From NCBI GenBank assembly GCA_965277895.1, contig CBDIDR010000001.1, forward strand, positions 124,001 to 188,000: 64,000 nt of DNA, written 5' to 3'. This document shows positions 50,968 through 60,406 of the stretch, piece after piece. Position 1 is the stretch's first letter. Each line of letters begins with the position of its first letter. Origin of the DNA: GCA-2862585 sp965277895. Lineage in GTDB: Bacteria; Bacteroidota; Bacteroidia; Flavobacteriales; UBA7312. Under the pieces are notes generated by a model. The model did no database searches and was not told the origin of the DNA. It was given only the letters and a program-made list of their open reading frames with translations. The translations under genes were made by a program, and so were the position numbers.

Positions 50968-52656
50968 TTATTTAATATCCTTTAGCCTTAATTGGAGGTT
51001 TGTGTTACCATTCCATTCGTTTTCTTCTAACACAAAACAAATATCAAAAGGCTCTTTGTTCTGTATTTTTGGAAAATGATTTGCCATGCCAAAACCTATA
51101 GCATCGAAAGTTTTAGTCTTCTCTTCATCTGTTACACCTAATTTTAGATGCGATTGGTCATATCCTATTAATCGACCTCTACCATTATCCATCACTCCTT
51201 TTAACATCAATACTGGTCTGTTATTCGAAGGTCCAAAAGGAGCCATTTGCTGTAATATTCTATAGGTCTTGAAATTAATATCGTTGAAGTCCATTTCTAA
51301 GTCAATCGTTATTTCTGGAACAAGCATTTCGTCAGTAATACTAGCACTAACAACTTCTTCAAAACGCTGAGTAAATTGAGCCAAATTTTCCTTTTTCATT
51401 GTAAGTCCAGCGGCGTATTTATGTCCTCCAAATTGTTCTAGTAAATCGGAACATTCATCAATGGCATTATAGACATCAAAGCCTTTTACTGAACGTGCAG
51501 AGCCTGTTAGCTTTCCATTACTTTCAGTGAGCACAATCGTTGGTCTGTAATGACTTTCTATTAGTCGTGAGGCTACTATACCAACTACGCCTTTATGCCA
51601 ATTATCACTACAAACTACGGTACTCTTGGCATTGGGCACAATCATTTCAAGAGCTTCTTGGGTAATACTTTGATCAAGCTCTCTTCGTGTATGATTGTGT
51701 TTATCGATGTATTCCGCCTTTTCTTTTGCTTGGGCGAAATCGCTTTGAATTAACAATTCAACGGCTTTGTTGCCATGTTCAATTCGGCCTGCTGCATTTA
51801 TTCTTGGTGCTATCCCAAAAACTACATCCGAAATGTTAAAGGTGTCCTTCCTCTTGGAGACTTCCATCAATGCTTTTAGGCCATTTCTTGGATTTGAGTT
51901 TAACTGCTTTAAACCAAAAAAGGATAAGACTCTATTTTCGCCAACAATCGGAACGATATCGGCAGCAATACTTACCACTACTAAATCAAGTAAGGGCATT
52001 AAGTCTTCAAAAGAATAATTATGAAACTGATGATAGGCTTGTGCTAATTTAAAGCCAACGCCACATCCACATAGTTCTTTAAAGGGGTAGTCACAGTCGT
52101 TTCGTTTAGGGTCAAGAACTGCAATTGCATCAGGCAAAATCTCACCGGGCCTATGGTGATCACAAATAATAAAATCTATTCCCTTCTCCTTGGCGTAAGC
52201 TACTTTGTCAACAGCCTTTACACCACAATCTAAACAAACAATCAGTGAAAAGTCATTGTCTTTAGCATAGTCTATACCTTTGTAAGATACGCCATAGCCT
52301 TCATCGTAGCGGTCTGGAATATAATGTTCAATGTTTTCAGAAAAACCCTTCAAGAATAAATACATTAATGATACTGCAGTTGTTCCGTCAACATCATAAT
52401 CACCATAAACCAAAATTTTCTCATTGTTGGATATTGCCGTGCTCAAACGATCAACGGCTTTATCCATATCTTTCATTAAAAAGGGGTCGTGAAGATGATT
52501 TATTTGAGGTCTAAAAAATGTTTTGGCATCATCAAAGTCAGTTATTCCTCTTTGTGCTAATAGGGTGGCAATAACTGAGGACACACCTAAGCTATTCTTT
52601 AAATCTTCAACAATTTGAGAATCTGGTAGAGGCTTTAATGTCCATTTATTAGTCAT
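50968..52656 (-). CDS. recJ: Single-stranded-DNA 5'-3' exonuclease RecJ
   Basis: The 562-residue DHH-family exonuclease acts in recombination and mismatch repair. The metal site motifs VYGDYDVDGTTAV (about residue 80), VCLDCGV and ICDHHRPGE (DHH, about 167) are intact. GGHKYAAGLT near 410 marks the DHHA1 domain, followed by an OB-fold region. It overlaps the DAHP synthase gene by 8 bp. Confidence 0.94.
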   Translation of the reverse strand: MTNKWTLKPLPDSQIVEDLKNSLGVSSVIATLLAQRGITDFDDAKTFFRPQINHLHDPFLMKDMDKAVDRLSTAISNNEKILVYGDYDVDGTTAVSLMYLFLKGFSENIEHYIPDRYDEGYGVSYKGIDYAKDNDFSLIVCLDCGVKAVDKVAYAKEKGIDFIICDHHRPGEILPDAIAVLDPKRNDCDYPFKELCGCGVGFKLAQAYHQFHNYSFEDLMPLLDLVVVSIAADIVPIVGENRVLSFFGLKQLNSNPRNGLKALMEVSKRKDTFNISDVVFGIAPRINAAGRIEHGNKAVELLIQSDFAQAKEKAEYIDKHNHTRRELDQSITQEALEMIVPNAKSTVVCSDNWHKGVVGIVASRLIESHYRPTIVLTESNGKLTGSARSVKGFDVYNAIDECSDLLEQFGGHKYAAGLTMKKENLAQFTQRFEEVVSASITDEMLVPEITIDLEMDFNDINFKTYRILQQMAPFGPSNNRPVLMLKGVMDNGRGRLIGYDQSHLKLGVTDEEKTKTFDAIGFGMANHFPKIQNKEPFDICFVLEENEWNGNTNLQLRLKDIK

Positions 52657-53713
52657 TACTTTTCAATATGTGAGACTGGGTCAGTACAGAATGTTTGTGT
52701 ATGAGCTCAAATAATTCAGCTATCATTTGAGGGTCTAAAGTCATGTCCTCGCCCCATTCTTTTCGTGAGCTTAGGATTTCAAACCATCGTTCAATTTGTA
52801 AAATAGTAACTGCATTTTCTTTTTTGTATCTCCCTATTTCTTGGACTATAGCTGTTCGTTGACCTACTATATCAACTAGTTTTTTATCAATGATATCTAT
52901 CTCCTGCCTCAATTTATTCAATGCACTTCTAAATTGAGCGTTTGGATGTGTTGAACTTCTTAAAATCAGATTATCTAACAATACACCTAATTCTTTAGGT
53001 GTAATTTGTTGCTGAGCATCGCTTAAAGCAACAGAGGGCTTGTAATGGGTTTCTATCATCAGGCCATCCATATTCAAGTCCATAGCGGTTTGTGAAACCT
53101 CTGCTAGCATTTGTGGTGAGCCCGATATATGACTTGGGTCACAAATTATAGGTAAGTCAGGATTCAAGCGTTTTAGTTTAATTGGCAACTCCCACTTAGG
53201 TTCGTTTCTAAATGCAGACTTTTCCAAAGTGAAAAATCCTCTATGAATGGCCGATAGTTTACTGATTCCTACTTGATTAAATCGCTCTAATGCTCCCATC
53301 CATAAACTGAGCTCAGGGTGTAAGGGGTTTTTTACCATCACACTGATATCTACTCCTTTTAGAGCTTCCGCAATTTCCTGAACATAAAACGGATTCACGG
53401 TTGTTCTAGCACCGACCCAAAGAATATCAATCCCCGCTTTTAAACAAGCCTCAACATGCTGAGCGTTAGCCACTTCTGTTGCCACCTTTAGCCCTGTTTC
53501 CGTTTGCACCTCCTTTAGCCAAGGCAAGGCTTTTTCGCCTACACCTTCAAAGGAATTTGGACGCGTGCGAGGCTTCCAAATACCAGCTCTAAAAATAGTC
53601 GCTTTATCTACCAAGCCTTTAGCGGTAGTCAATACTTGCTCGCGGCTTTCTGCACTACACGGTCCTGCTATGACTAGTGGTTTTTGAAACTGTTGATTTT
53701 GTATATCCATCAT
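52649..53713 (-). CDS. DAHP synthase-chorismate mutase fusion
   Basis: The 354-residue bifunctional protein has a type I-beta-like DAHP synthase domain (about 1-255: LVIAGPCSAESREQ, AGIWKPRTRPNSFEG, DPSHISGSPQM). A C-terminal AroQ-type chorismate mutase follows (about 265-350: LRQEIDIIDKKLVDIVGQR). It performs the first step of aromatic synthesis and the branch toward Phe/Tyr. The fusion is typical of Bacteroidota and may allow prephenate feedback. It overlaps rsmI by 4 bp and recJ by 8 bp. Confidence 0.92.
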   Translation of the reverse strand: MMDIQNQQFQKPLVIAGPCSAESREQVLTTAKGLVDKATIFRAGIWKPRTRPNSFEGVGEKALPWLKEVQTETGLKVATEVANAQHVEACLKAGIDILWVGARTTVNPFYVQEIAEALKGVDISVMVKNPLHPELSLWMGALERFNQVGISKLSAIHRGFFTLEKSAFRNEPKWELPIKLKRLNPDLPIICDPSHISGSPQMLAEVSQTAMDLNMDGLMIETHYKPSVALSDAQQQITPKELGVLLDNLILRSSTHPNAQFRSALNKLRQEIDIIDKKLVDIVGQRTAIVQEIGRYKKENAVTILQIERWFEILSSRKEWGEDMTLDPQMIAELFELIHKHSVLTQSHILKSND

Positions 53714-54381
53714 CTATGTCCTTCTAAAACAATTACAAACTCTCCTTTTGGCTCTTTTTCAGTAAAATGAGCAATTACTTCAGCTAATGTTCCTCGTATT
53801 GTTTCTTCAAATTTTTTACTTATTTCTCTTGAAACTGAAACGCGTCTGTCTAATCCCATATATTCTCCAAACTGCTGTAAACTCTTTACAATACGGTAGG
53901 GTGACTCATAAAAAATCATGGTTTTACTTTCCGTTGCTAAGGCTTTTAATCGTGTTTGACGCCCTTTTTTTTGTGGCAAAAACCCTTCAAACGTAAATCT
54001 ATCACATGGCAAGCCAGAATTAACTAATGCTGGTACAAAAGCAGTAGCTCCTGGCAAACAATCCACCTCAATTTGATTCTCAACACACTCTCTGACCAAT
54101 AAAAAGCCAGGGTCAGAGATAGCGGGTGTCCCAGCATCAGTAATCAATGCAATATTTTTCCCAGAAGAAATTTCGTCAGCCCACTTTTTCACTGTCTTAT
54201 GTTCGTTGTGCATATGATGTGAACGCATGGGAGTAGAAATAGAATAATGTGCTAAAAGTCTAGCACTTGTTCGGGTGTCTTCAGCTAAAATAATGTCTAC
54301 TTCTTCTAGCACTCTTGCGGCTCTGTAGGTTAAGTCTTCTAAGTTTCCGATTGGAGTAGGAACGATAAATAATTTTGCCAT
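53710..54381 (-). CDS. rsmI: 16S rRNA cytidine-1402 2'-O-methyltransferase
   Basis: The 223-residue SAM enzyme of the tetrapyrrole-methylase fold methylates C1402 of 16S rRNA. FIVPTPIGNLEDLTYRAARV, LAEDTRTSARLL, ITDAGTPAISDPGFLLV and GLPCDRFTFEGFLPQKKGR are conserved. It leads a four-gene unit with DAHP synthase, recJ and the broken lipoprotein gene. The ATG is 4 nt from a TAAATTTG box. Confidence 0.95.
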   Translation of the reverse strand: MAKLFIVPTPIGNLEDLTYRAARVLEEVDIILAEDTRTSARLLAHYSISTPMRSHHMHNEHKTVKKWADEISSGKNIALITDAGTPAISDPGFLLVRECVENQIEVDCLPGATAFVPALVNSGLPCDRFTFEGFLPQKKGRQTRLKALATESKTMIFYESPYRIVKSLQQFGEYMGLDRRVSVSREISKKFEETIRGTLAEVIAHFTEKEPKGEFVIVLEGHR

Positions 54382-54385
54382 TACA

Positions 54386-54393
54386 CAAATTTA
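54386..54393 (-). promoter_or_regulatory. -7 box 4 nt before rsmI
   Basis: TAAATTTG on the minus strand is followed by four bases and the rsmI ATG (54381). Confidence 0.5.
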
Positions 54394-55266
54394 AAAGAAA
54401 ATAGGGTAAAATTTGGTCTCTGGACTGATAATGATTGTAGGAGCTGGGACTTTTATATAATTAAGCCAATGTTTTACTCGCTTAGCTGTTGGCGTATTCC
54501 ATTTTTTAAGTACTCTTTTTAAATCGTAATCAAGAGCAATATAAATTTCATTGTTCCCCCCTACTTTGGTGTTGCGTTCATTTAAATATTGAGTGTCGTC
54601 AAGTCCAAAGCCTATTGAAATACCTACATCTATATTATGGTCTTTCAAAGGGTAAACTGAAATCCAATAAGTCTGATTTACATAATCGTCTTGATAGGCA
54701 TGTGGATGAGGTGGTGCCCAAGGCTTTTGAGCGATTCCTAAATCCCAATAGTGATTACTTCTTTTATAATAACTGAATTTAAAGTCAATGTATTCCATTG
54801 GCTCCCAATACCTCTCAGCAACTGGCACTAAAGCACCTATTGATCCTGCTCCAAAATCCCACAAGCTAAATCCCCAATAGGGCGCGTAAGCGTCTTTCAT
54901 TTCTATCGCCAATTGTATGAATGAACCCATACCTGCACCATACCAATAAGCCTTTTTTTCTGGGACTCCTGCCCATTTCAAATTAGAGTGAAAGAAGTCA
55001 GATACCAATACCCCCCCAAAGAAATGCCCCCCTTTATCGATGTTTTTGGCGTAACGTAAATCCGAACCATCATCAAAATGAAATTCAGTAGACTGGTCAC
55101 TCCACCAAGAATTTTGCACATAAATATACGATCCGCCTAAAACTGAAGCCCCACTTCCCAAAACTAAAGCGAGCTTATAGGGGTTAACCTTTGATGTATC
55201 GGACTGAGCAAAAGATGATTTTACTACTAAAAATGATAAAAGACAAATAAGAAAATACTTTGGCAT
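54391..55266 (-). CDS. DUF2279 (YfiM-like) outer-membrane-type protein
   Basis: The 291-residue protein has a signal peptide (about 1-20, ending in SSFAQ). It carries the DUF2279 motifs DKGGHFFGGVLVSDFF and AYWYGAGMGSFIQLAIEMKD near residues 85-130. The C-terminal half looks beta-rich, with SVYPLKDHNIDVGISIGFGL. ATG 55264-55266 was chosen over a TTG 18 bp upstream. Function unknown. The stop lies 9 bp before the rsmI ATG, and a TAACTTTG box at 55301-55308 may drive it. Confidence 0.78.
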   Translation of the reverse strand: MPKYFLICLLSFLVVKSSFAQSDTSKVNPYKLALVLGSGASVLGGSYIYVQNSWWSDQSTEFHFDDGSDLRYAKNIDKGGHFFGGVLVSDFFHSNLKWAGVPEKKAYWYGAGMGSFIQLAIEMKDAYAPYWGFSLWDFGAGSIGALVPVAERYWEPMEYIDFKFSYYKRSNHYWDLGIAQKPWAPPHPHAYQDDYVNQTYWISVYPLKDHNIDVGISIGFGLDDTQYLNERNTKVGGNNEIYIALDYDLKRVLKKWNTPTAKRVKHWLNYIKVPAPTIIISPETKFYPIFF

Positions 55267-55288
55267 ATTGTAAAATAAAATCAATGCT

Positions 55289-55296
55289 TACATTTG
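55289..55296 (+). promoter_or_regulatory. -7 box of tdk
   Basis: TACATTTG ends 17 bp before the tdk ATG. The oppositely directed TAACTTTG box for the DUF2279 gene is 5 bp downstream at 55301-55308. Confidence 0.45.
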
Positions 55297-55313
55297 TTTA
55301 CAAAGTTAATTGA

Positions 55314-55871
55314 ATGTTTTTAGAAAAGAGTAAAGAAAAAAGAGGAAGCATAGAAGTCATTTGCGGCTCTATGTTTTCAGGCAAGACGGAAGAACTCATT
55401 CGTCGATTAAGGCGGTCTGAAATTGCCAAACAAAAGGTAGTAATCTGTAAGCCATCAATAGAAAATAGGTATGATAGCGAAAAAGTTGTGTCGCATAACC
55501 AAATATCAATTGATTGTAAAACGATAAGTAATGCTTCTGAAATATTAACTTTTTCTGAAGAAGTGGATGTTTTAGGTATTGATGAAGCACAATTTTTTGA
55601 CGCTGAATTGGTTGATATATGTAATGAATTAGCTAACAATGGAGTACGAGTTATCATTGCTGCTTTAGATATGGATTATGAAGGTCAACCTTTTGAGCCA
55701 ATCCCTCAGTTATTGTCAGTAGCTGATGAAGTAACAAAGGTGAGGGCTATATGTGTTCAATGTGGAAGTCTAGCTAATTACTCCTACCGAATAGTAGAGA
55801 AAAATGAACGTATTCTGCTAGGCGAAAAGAATGAGTACGAAGCAAGGTGTAGAAATTGTTATAAAAAGTAA
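55314..55871 (+). CDS. tdk: Thymidine kinase
   Basis: The 185-residue type II thymidine kinase salvages thymidine to dTMP. It has the P-loop ICGSMFSGKTEELIRRL, DEAQFFDAELVD (Walker B) and a structural zinc site with CVQCGS and CRNC near the end. It overlaps alr by one base, so the two share an mRNA. Confidence 0.94.
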   Translation: MFLEKSKEKRGSIEVICGSMFSGKTEELIRRLRRSEIAKQKVVICKPSIENRYDSEKVVSHNQISIDCKTISNASEILTFSEEVDVLGIDEAQFFDAELVDICNELANNGVRVIIAALDMDYEGQPFEPIPQLLSVADEVTKVRAICVQCGSLANYSYRIVEKNERILLGEKNEYEARCRNCYKK

Positions 55872-56953
55872 TGGCACATATTAACGAGACCGTATTGTAT
55901 GTTAATCTCAAAACACTTGAAGAAAATTTCAAGTATTTAAAAAGTAAGCTATCAAAGGATAATAAAATAGTTGCTGTAATAAAGGCATATGCTTATGGTC
56001 TTGGTGATATCGAAATTGCTAAAAAGCTAGAAGACTTAGGTGTTGATGCGTTTTGGGTAGCCGATTTTGATGAAGGGGTACAACTTAGAAATGCAGGTAT
56101 AAAACCACCTATTATTGTAGCAAATCCAGGCTCAAAAAGTATGGATGTTGTTTTAAAAAATAACTTAGAGCCCGTAATCTTTAATCATAGGATGTTAGAT
56201 TTATATTCTACTGCTCATTCTAATGTAAACATTCATTTAAAGTTTAATACTGGAATGAATAGATATGGATTTGAAGCAGAGGATGTAAATCTAGTTTTGG
56301 AAAAAATCAATCAACATCCAAATTTAAAACTAAAAAGTATTTGCTCTCATCTATCATCGTCTAACGACCCAAATGAAGATGAGTTTAGCAATGGTCAAAT
56401 AGAACTGTTTAATTCTATTAGTGATACTGTAAATACTTTTTTCAATACTGACATCCCAACACACATAGTAAACAGTAATGGTGCATTACGCTTTTCAATA
56501 AATTCTTCTGATTGGGTAAGACTAGGCATCTCCTTATTTGGTGGTTTGTACCATAATGAATTACAGCAAATTTTCACCCTAAAAAGTGTAATAAGTCAAA
56601 TTAGAAGCATAAAAGAAGACGATTGTGTTGGCTACCAAAATTCGTTTATCGCTAAAGAAAAAATGAAAATTGCCGTCGTGCCTATGGGCTACGCCGATGG
56701 CCTAAACCGTAAACTTGGAAACTCAAGGGGACATGTATTAATCCACAATAAAAAATGCCCAATAATTGGCGATATCAGTATGGATAGTTTTATTGCTGAC
56801 ATCTCTGGCGTAATGGTTGAAGAAGGCGATGAAGTGGTTATATTTAGTCCTGAACATTCGGTGTCTCTGTTAGCCAATGAGCTAGAAACCATTCCATATG
56901 AAATTATGGCAACGCTTAATAGACGTATAAAGCGTATCTATTTAAATGAGTAA
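55871..56953 (+). CDS. alr: Alanine racemase
   Basis: The 360-residue PLP enzyme makes D-alanine for peptidoglycan. The cofactor Lys38 sits in VAVIKAYAYGLGD. KFNTGMNRYGF, RLGISLFGG and the catalytic-Tyr region VPMGYADGLNRKLG (about 272) are present. It ends in a 16-bp overlap with the converging O-antigen ligase gene. Confidence 0.94.
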   Translation: MAHINETVLYVNLKTLEENFKYLKSKLSKDNKIVAVIKAYAYGLGDIEIAKKLEDLGVDAFWVADFDEGVQLRNAGIKPPIIVANPGSKSMDVVLKNNLEPVIFNHRMLDLYSTAHSNVNIHLKFNTGMNRYGFEAEDVNLVLEKINQHPNLKLKSICSHLSSSNDPNEDEFSNGQIELFNSISDTVNTFFNTDIPTHIVNSNGALRFSINSSDWVRLGISLFGGLYHNELQQIFTLKSVISQIRSIKEDDCVGYQNSFIAKEKMKIAVVPMGYADGLNRKLGNSRGHVLIHNKKCPIIGDISMDSFIADISGVMVEEGDEVVIFSPEHSVSLLANELETIPYEIMATLNRRIKRIYLNE

Positions 56954-58119
56954 TAGGTAAAGGCAAAAGATAAGTAGGCATATAATACTGCCGAATTATG
57001 ATTCTGAAAATAGGTGTCAAACATCATAATTACCAAAAACATTATTGGCATTATAATCCTGAGTTTCCCTAATGGCTTTTTATATACTTCTCTAATTTGA
57101 AAATAAAATATTGAGATAAATGATAATAAACCTATCAATCCTAGCTCAAACCAAATAAACAAATAATTGTTGTGGGGTGTTTTATGTAAATCCCCCTCAA
57201 GAATTTTAGCAGCATGCTCACTAATAGACGAAAACTCTTGGACGAAACTACCTGTTCCGAAACCTATTATAGGTCTTTCTTTCACCTTATCTAAAGCATA
57301 TTTAAAAAGGAAATAGCGTGTATTCAAAGAGTTAGTACTTTCCTCATCCAGCTGTTGACTATGTGCTAATGAACTTTTAATTCTTTGATTAAAGGTCGAA
57401 GAAAAATTATAAGACAAAAGGACTATTGAAATAATAGAAAGAAATGAAATAGCTAGCCACAGCTTTTTATTCCAAAAAGTAATAATTAAAAATAGAGTTG
57501 TGCCAATAAGAAATGCTATTTGACCCGCTCTTCCCTTCTCAGTAAAAAGGCTTAGCACACATACTATTACAACTAGTGTAATTGGAAGAAATTGACGCTT
57601 GTCTTTCAATGAATAAAGACCATAAATCAAACACAGTAAAATTGTAAATGCCAAAAAAACATTGTGGTCTGTATAAGTCATAAAAGCAGGATTGCTCCAG
57701 CTTTTGGCAAAAATATCAGAATACTTAAAGAGGTGTTTTATCCATTTTAAATTAATCAATAATGCTACCACTGAGGACAGTGTCATTGAAAGCACAAAAG
57801 CATAAAGTGAATGTCTTATTTGCTTATCAGAAAAGTCAAAGGAGTATAAAATGGGTAGTAATAACAGAATAGCACTTTTTTGAAGAATCCAACTGCCATT
57901 TGAATGGTTTGTACCCCATAGCATTCCCAACAGATAAACAGCAAAAAGAACAACTAAAGAGAGCATCCATTTGCTGCCCTTTATTTTTTGCCACTTCACG
58001 GAAAAATTTCCGTCAACAAGCCAAAGTAAGGCTAAAGCAAAGACCAAAACATCAGTAACAAAAATTGAAATTGGAAGAAAAAAAGCAAGTGATATTAATA
58101 GAATGCCTTTAAGTTTCAT
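56938..58119 (-). CDS. O-antigen ligase family protein
   Basis: The 393-residue membrane protein has about eleven helices and a periplasmic loop (about 240-315) before the last group. GFGTGSFVQEFSSISEHAAK and THNNY-like KTPHNNYLFIWFELGLIGLL are the family's loop motifs. It likely transfers undecaprenyl-linked polymer to the lipid A core (WaaL-type) or polymerises glycans. Its ATG shares one base with the ctp stop (TAATG), so it is coupled to ctp. Confidence 0.85.
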   Translation of the reverse strand: MKLKGILLISLAFFLPISIFVTDVLVFALALLWLVDGNFSVKWQKIKGSKWMLSLVVLFAVYLLGMLWGTNHSNGSWILQKSAILLLLPILYSFDFSDKQIRHSLYAFVLSMTLSSVVALLINLKWIKHLFKYSDIFAKSWSNPAFMTYTDHNVFLAFTILLCLIYGLYSLKDKRQFLPITLVVIVCVLSLFTEKGRAGQIAFLIGTTLFLIITFWNKKLWLAISFLSIISIVLLSYNFSSTFNQRIKSSLAHSQQLDEESTNSLNTRYFLFKYALDKVKERPIIGFGTGSFVQEFSSISEHAAKILEGDLHKTPHNNYLFIWFELGLIGLLSFISIFYFQIREVYKKPLGKLRIIMPIMFLVIMMFDTYFQNHNSAVLYAYLSFAFTYYSFK

Positions 58120-59780
58120 TACTCTATACTATCTCCTACTAGAATGGCATTGTATTTTTCTAGATCATTTAAAACATTGATTGCTTCTGCCAACTCTTCA
58201 TCGTGTTTTAAGGTCGCTTCTATCTTTCCTTTTTGATAATAATATCTTGTGGCTATTTCTGCTTCCAATACTTCAGTAATTTCATCTCTAAAACGTTCGA
58301 TATCATTATTCTTACTTTGTTCCATTTTAAGAGTAAGAGCTTCTAATTCTTCTTCTAAGTCTTCTAAATACTTTTCTTTTTCAGCATCTTTTTTTATGGA
58401 ACTTATCGTCTTTTCTGTTTTGGTTTCATACTCATATTCCTTGTCGTTAAGGAACTGTTTGAAATTGTCATATATAGCATCTGTAACTACAAATGTTTTA
58501 GCAGATGATATACTATCGTTATTACTTCTAAAACTATTGGCAAAGTTGAAAATATGTCTTTTGCTAATAATACTTCTTAAGATATTACTGTACTTGTGAG
58601 GTTCAATTTCTATGTCTGGAGTTATTCCACCTCCATCGTATACCGTTCGCTTATTTACTAAGGTTTTGAATTCAGTACGTAAGCTATCTGGGGTTTTCCC
58701 AACACTACCGTCTTCATCCCGATTAGAATAGTCAAGTGCTTGAATACATCTTCCACTTGGGATATAATACTTCGCGGTTGTTACCTTAAGTTGTGCGTTG
58801 TAACTTAGTTTTCGTGTTTGCTGAACAAGCCCTTTGCCGAAGCTTCTTTGACCCAATACTACGCCTCTATCAAGGTCTTGAATGGCACCAGATACAATCT
58901 CAGATGCCGAAGCAGAACTTCTATTTATTAAAACCACCAAAGGCATAGAAGTATCTAGGGCGGTACTTCTAGTTTTGTAGCTTTTATCCCATTCTTTTAC
59001 CTTTCCTTTCGTAAAAACAATTTCTTGTCCCTGGTCTATAAATAGATTTGACATTTTTATTGCTTCATTAAGAAGTCCACCTGGGTTGCTTCTCAAGTCA
59101 AGGACTAGGCCTTTTAACTGATTATCCGAATTTAATTCATTGTAGGCGTCACTTACTTCTTTTGAGATATTTCTAGTAAAAGAACGCGTTTTAATATATC
59201 CAATGCTATCGGAAACCATTCCGTAATATGGTACTGAGTTTAATTTGATTTCCTGACGAGTAATTTCGACTTCAAATGGTTTTTTTACGCCTTCTCGTTC
59301 TATAAGAACTCTAACTGATGTGTTTGGTTCACCTTTTAATACTTTGCTAACATCCTCAGTGGATTTGCCTTCAACTGATTTACCAGCTATTTCTACAAAT
59401 TTATCACCAGCAATTAATCCTGCTTTGTCAGCGGGGAAACCTTCATAGGGTTCGCTGACATAAACCCAATCGCCATTTTTTGTGATAACTGCTCCTATAC
59501 CTCCGTACTGACCAGTTGTCATAAATTCAAAGTCTTCCTTTTCAGACTCAGGAATATATGTTGTGTAAGGGTCTAATGATTCTAGCATAGCATCTATAGC
59601 CGTTTTCATCAAATCACCAGAGTCCGTTTCATCAACATAATATATGTTTAGCTCCTTGTATAGAGAACTAAAAATGTCAAGGTTTTTAGAAATCTCAAAG
59701 TAATTGTCTACAAAGCCAACAGAGAAAATTGAGGCAAAAGACAACAATAATATTAAGGCGTATTTTTTTATTTTTTTCAT
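58119..59780 (-). CDS. S41 family carboxy-terminal processing peptidase
   Basis: The 553-residue serine protease has an N-terminal signal/anchor helix (about 5-25) and a PDZ domain (about 85-165: YEGFPADKAGLIAGDKFVEI). The S41 core has catalytic Ser in INRSSASASEIVSGAIQD (about 297) and catalytic Lys in GQRSFGKGLVQQ (about 322). A helical, Lys/Glu-rich C-terminal region follows (about 430-553). It acts on periplasmic proteins at their C-termini. It follows yidD by 18 bp. Confidence 0.92.
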   Translation of the reverse strand: MKKIKKYALILLLSFASIFSVGFVDNYFEISKNLDIFSSLYKELNIYYVDETDSGDLMKTAIDAMLESLDPYTTYIPESEKEDFEFMTTGQYGGIGAVITKNGDWVYVSEPYEGFPADKAGLIAGDKFVEIAGKSVEGKSTEDVSKVLKGEPNTSVRVLIEREGVKKPFEVEITRQEIKLNSVPYYGMVSDSIGYIKTRSFTRNISKEVSDAYNELNSDNQLKGLVLDLRSNPGGLLNEAIKMSNLFIDQGQEIVFTKGKVKEWDKSYKTRSTALDTSMPLVVLINRSSASASEIVSGAIQDLDRGVVLGQRSFGKGLVQQTRKLSYNAQLKVTTAKYYIPSGRCIQALDYSNRDEDGSVGKTPDSLRTEFKTLVNKRTVYDGGGITPDIEIEPHKYSNILRSIISKRHIFNFANSFRSNNDSISSAKTFVVTDAIYDNFKQFLNDKEYEYETKTEKTISSIKKDAEKEKYLEDLEEELEALTLKMEQSKNNDIERFRDEITEVLEAEIATRYYYQKGKIEATLKHDEELAEAINVLNDLEKYNAILVGDSIE

Positions 59781-59798
59781 TAATCTAAAATATTAAAA

Positions 59799-60020
59799 TT
59801 AAGGAACTGGATCATGTCCATGCCCTCCCCAAGGGTGGCAAGTGCTTAATCGTTTCAGCGTTAGCCACATCCCTTTAAAAGGTCCATGTTTGTCAATAGC
59901 TTGAAGACCATATTCAGAACAGCTAGGGGTGTATCTGCACCTAGGAGAAAACAATGGTGAAATTGCTCCTCTATAAAGCATAATTAGAGCCCGAAAAATA
60001 ACTGAAAATAATCTCCTCAT
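59799..60020 (-). CDS. yidD: Membrane protein insertion efficiency factor YidD
   Basis: The 73-residue protein is the small amphipathic YidD, thought to help YidC insert membrane proteins. The whole family motif is present: YRGAISPLFSPRCRYTPSCS, then YGLQAIDKHGPFKGMWLT and CHPWGGHGHDPVP. It overlaps rnpA by 4 bp, the conserved rnpA-yidD pair. Confidence 0.95.
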   Translation of the reverse strand: MRRLFSVIFRALIMLYRGAISPLFSPRCRYTPSCSEYGLQAIDKHGPFKGMWLTLKRLSTCHPWGGHGHDPVP

Positions 60021-60394
60021 ACCTGTTCAGCTAAACGTTGTAAAGTTACACTTATTTTATCTTCTATCTCAGACATTGACATTATGTTTGACTGTGAATA
60101 AATAAGCATAAGGTGTAATTTTACGTCTTTTGCTTCTAGGGGTTGCTGAACAATGGTCTTATTTTTACGAAAAGCTTCTCTTACTAATCGTTTGATTTTG
60201 TTTCGGTCTGTTGCATTAGGGATTTTCTTTTTGGGTACACTAACAGCCATCTTTAGGGTAGAATCTGAATTAGAATCTACTTTCCAAATAACATTAAAAG
60301 GATACTCAAAAAAGCGATTGCCCTCTGAAAATAAAGACTCTATTTCAACTTTGTTTTTTAGCCTTTCTTTTTTACTAAAACTGAATAAGGCCAT
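60017..60394 (-). CDS. rnpA: Ribonuclease P protein component
   Basis: The 125-residue basic protein assists the RNase P RNA in maturing tRNA 5' ends. KKERLKNKVEIESLFSEG and the RNR motif as ATDRNKIKRLVREAFRKNK are clear. It lies between hemD and yidD; in many bacteria rnpA is next to rpmH, but not here. Confidence 0.93.
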   Translation of the reverse strand: MALFSFSKKERLKNKVEIESLFSEGNRFFEYPFNVIWKVDSNSDSTLKMAVSVPKKKIPNATDRNKIKRLVREAFRKNKTIVQQPLEAKDVKLHLMLIYSQSNIMSMSEIEDKISVTLQRLAEQV

Positions 60395-60406
60395 AATAAA
60401 AAGGTT

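Noticed and set aside
55298..55657. A 119-codon minus-strand ORF opposite tdk
   Set aside because: It lies wholly antisense to a clear thymidine kinase gene and lacks any recognisable motif.
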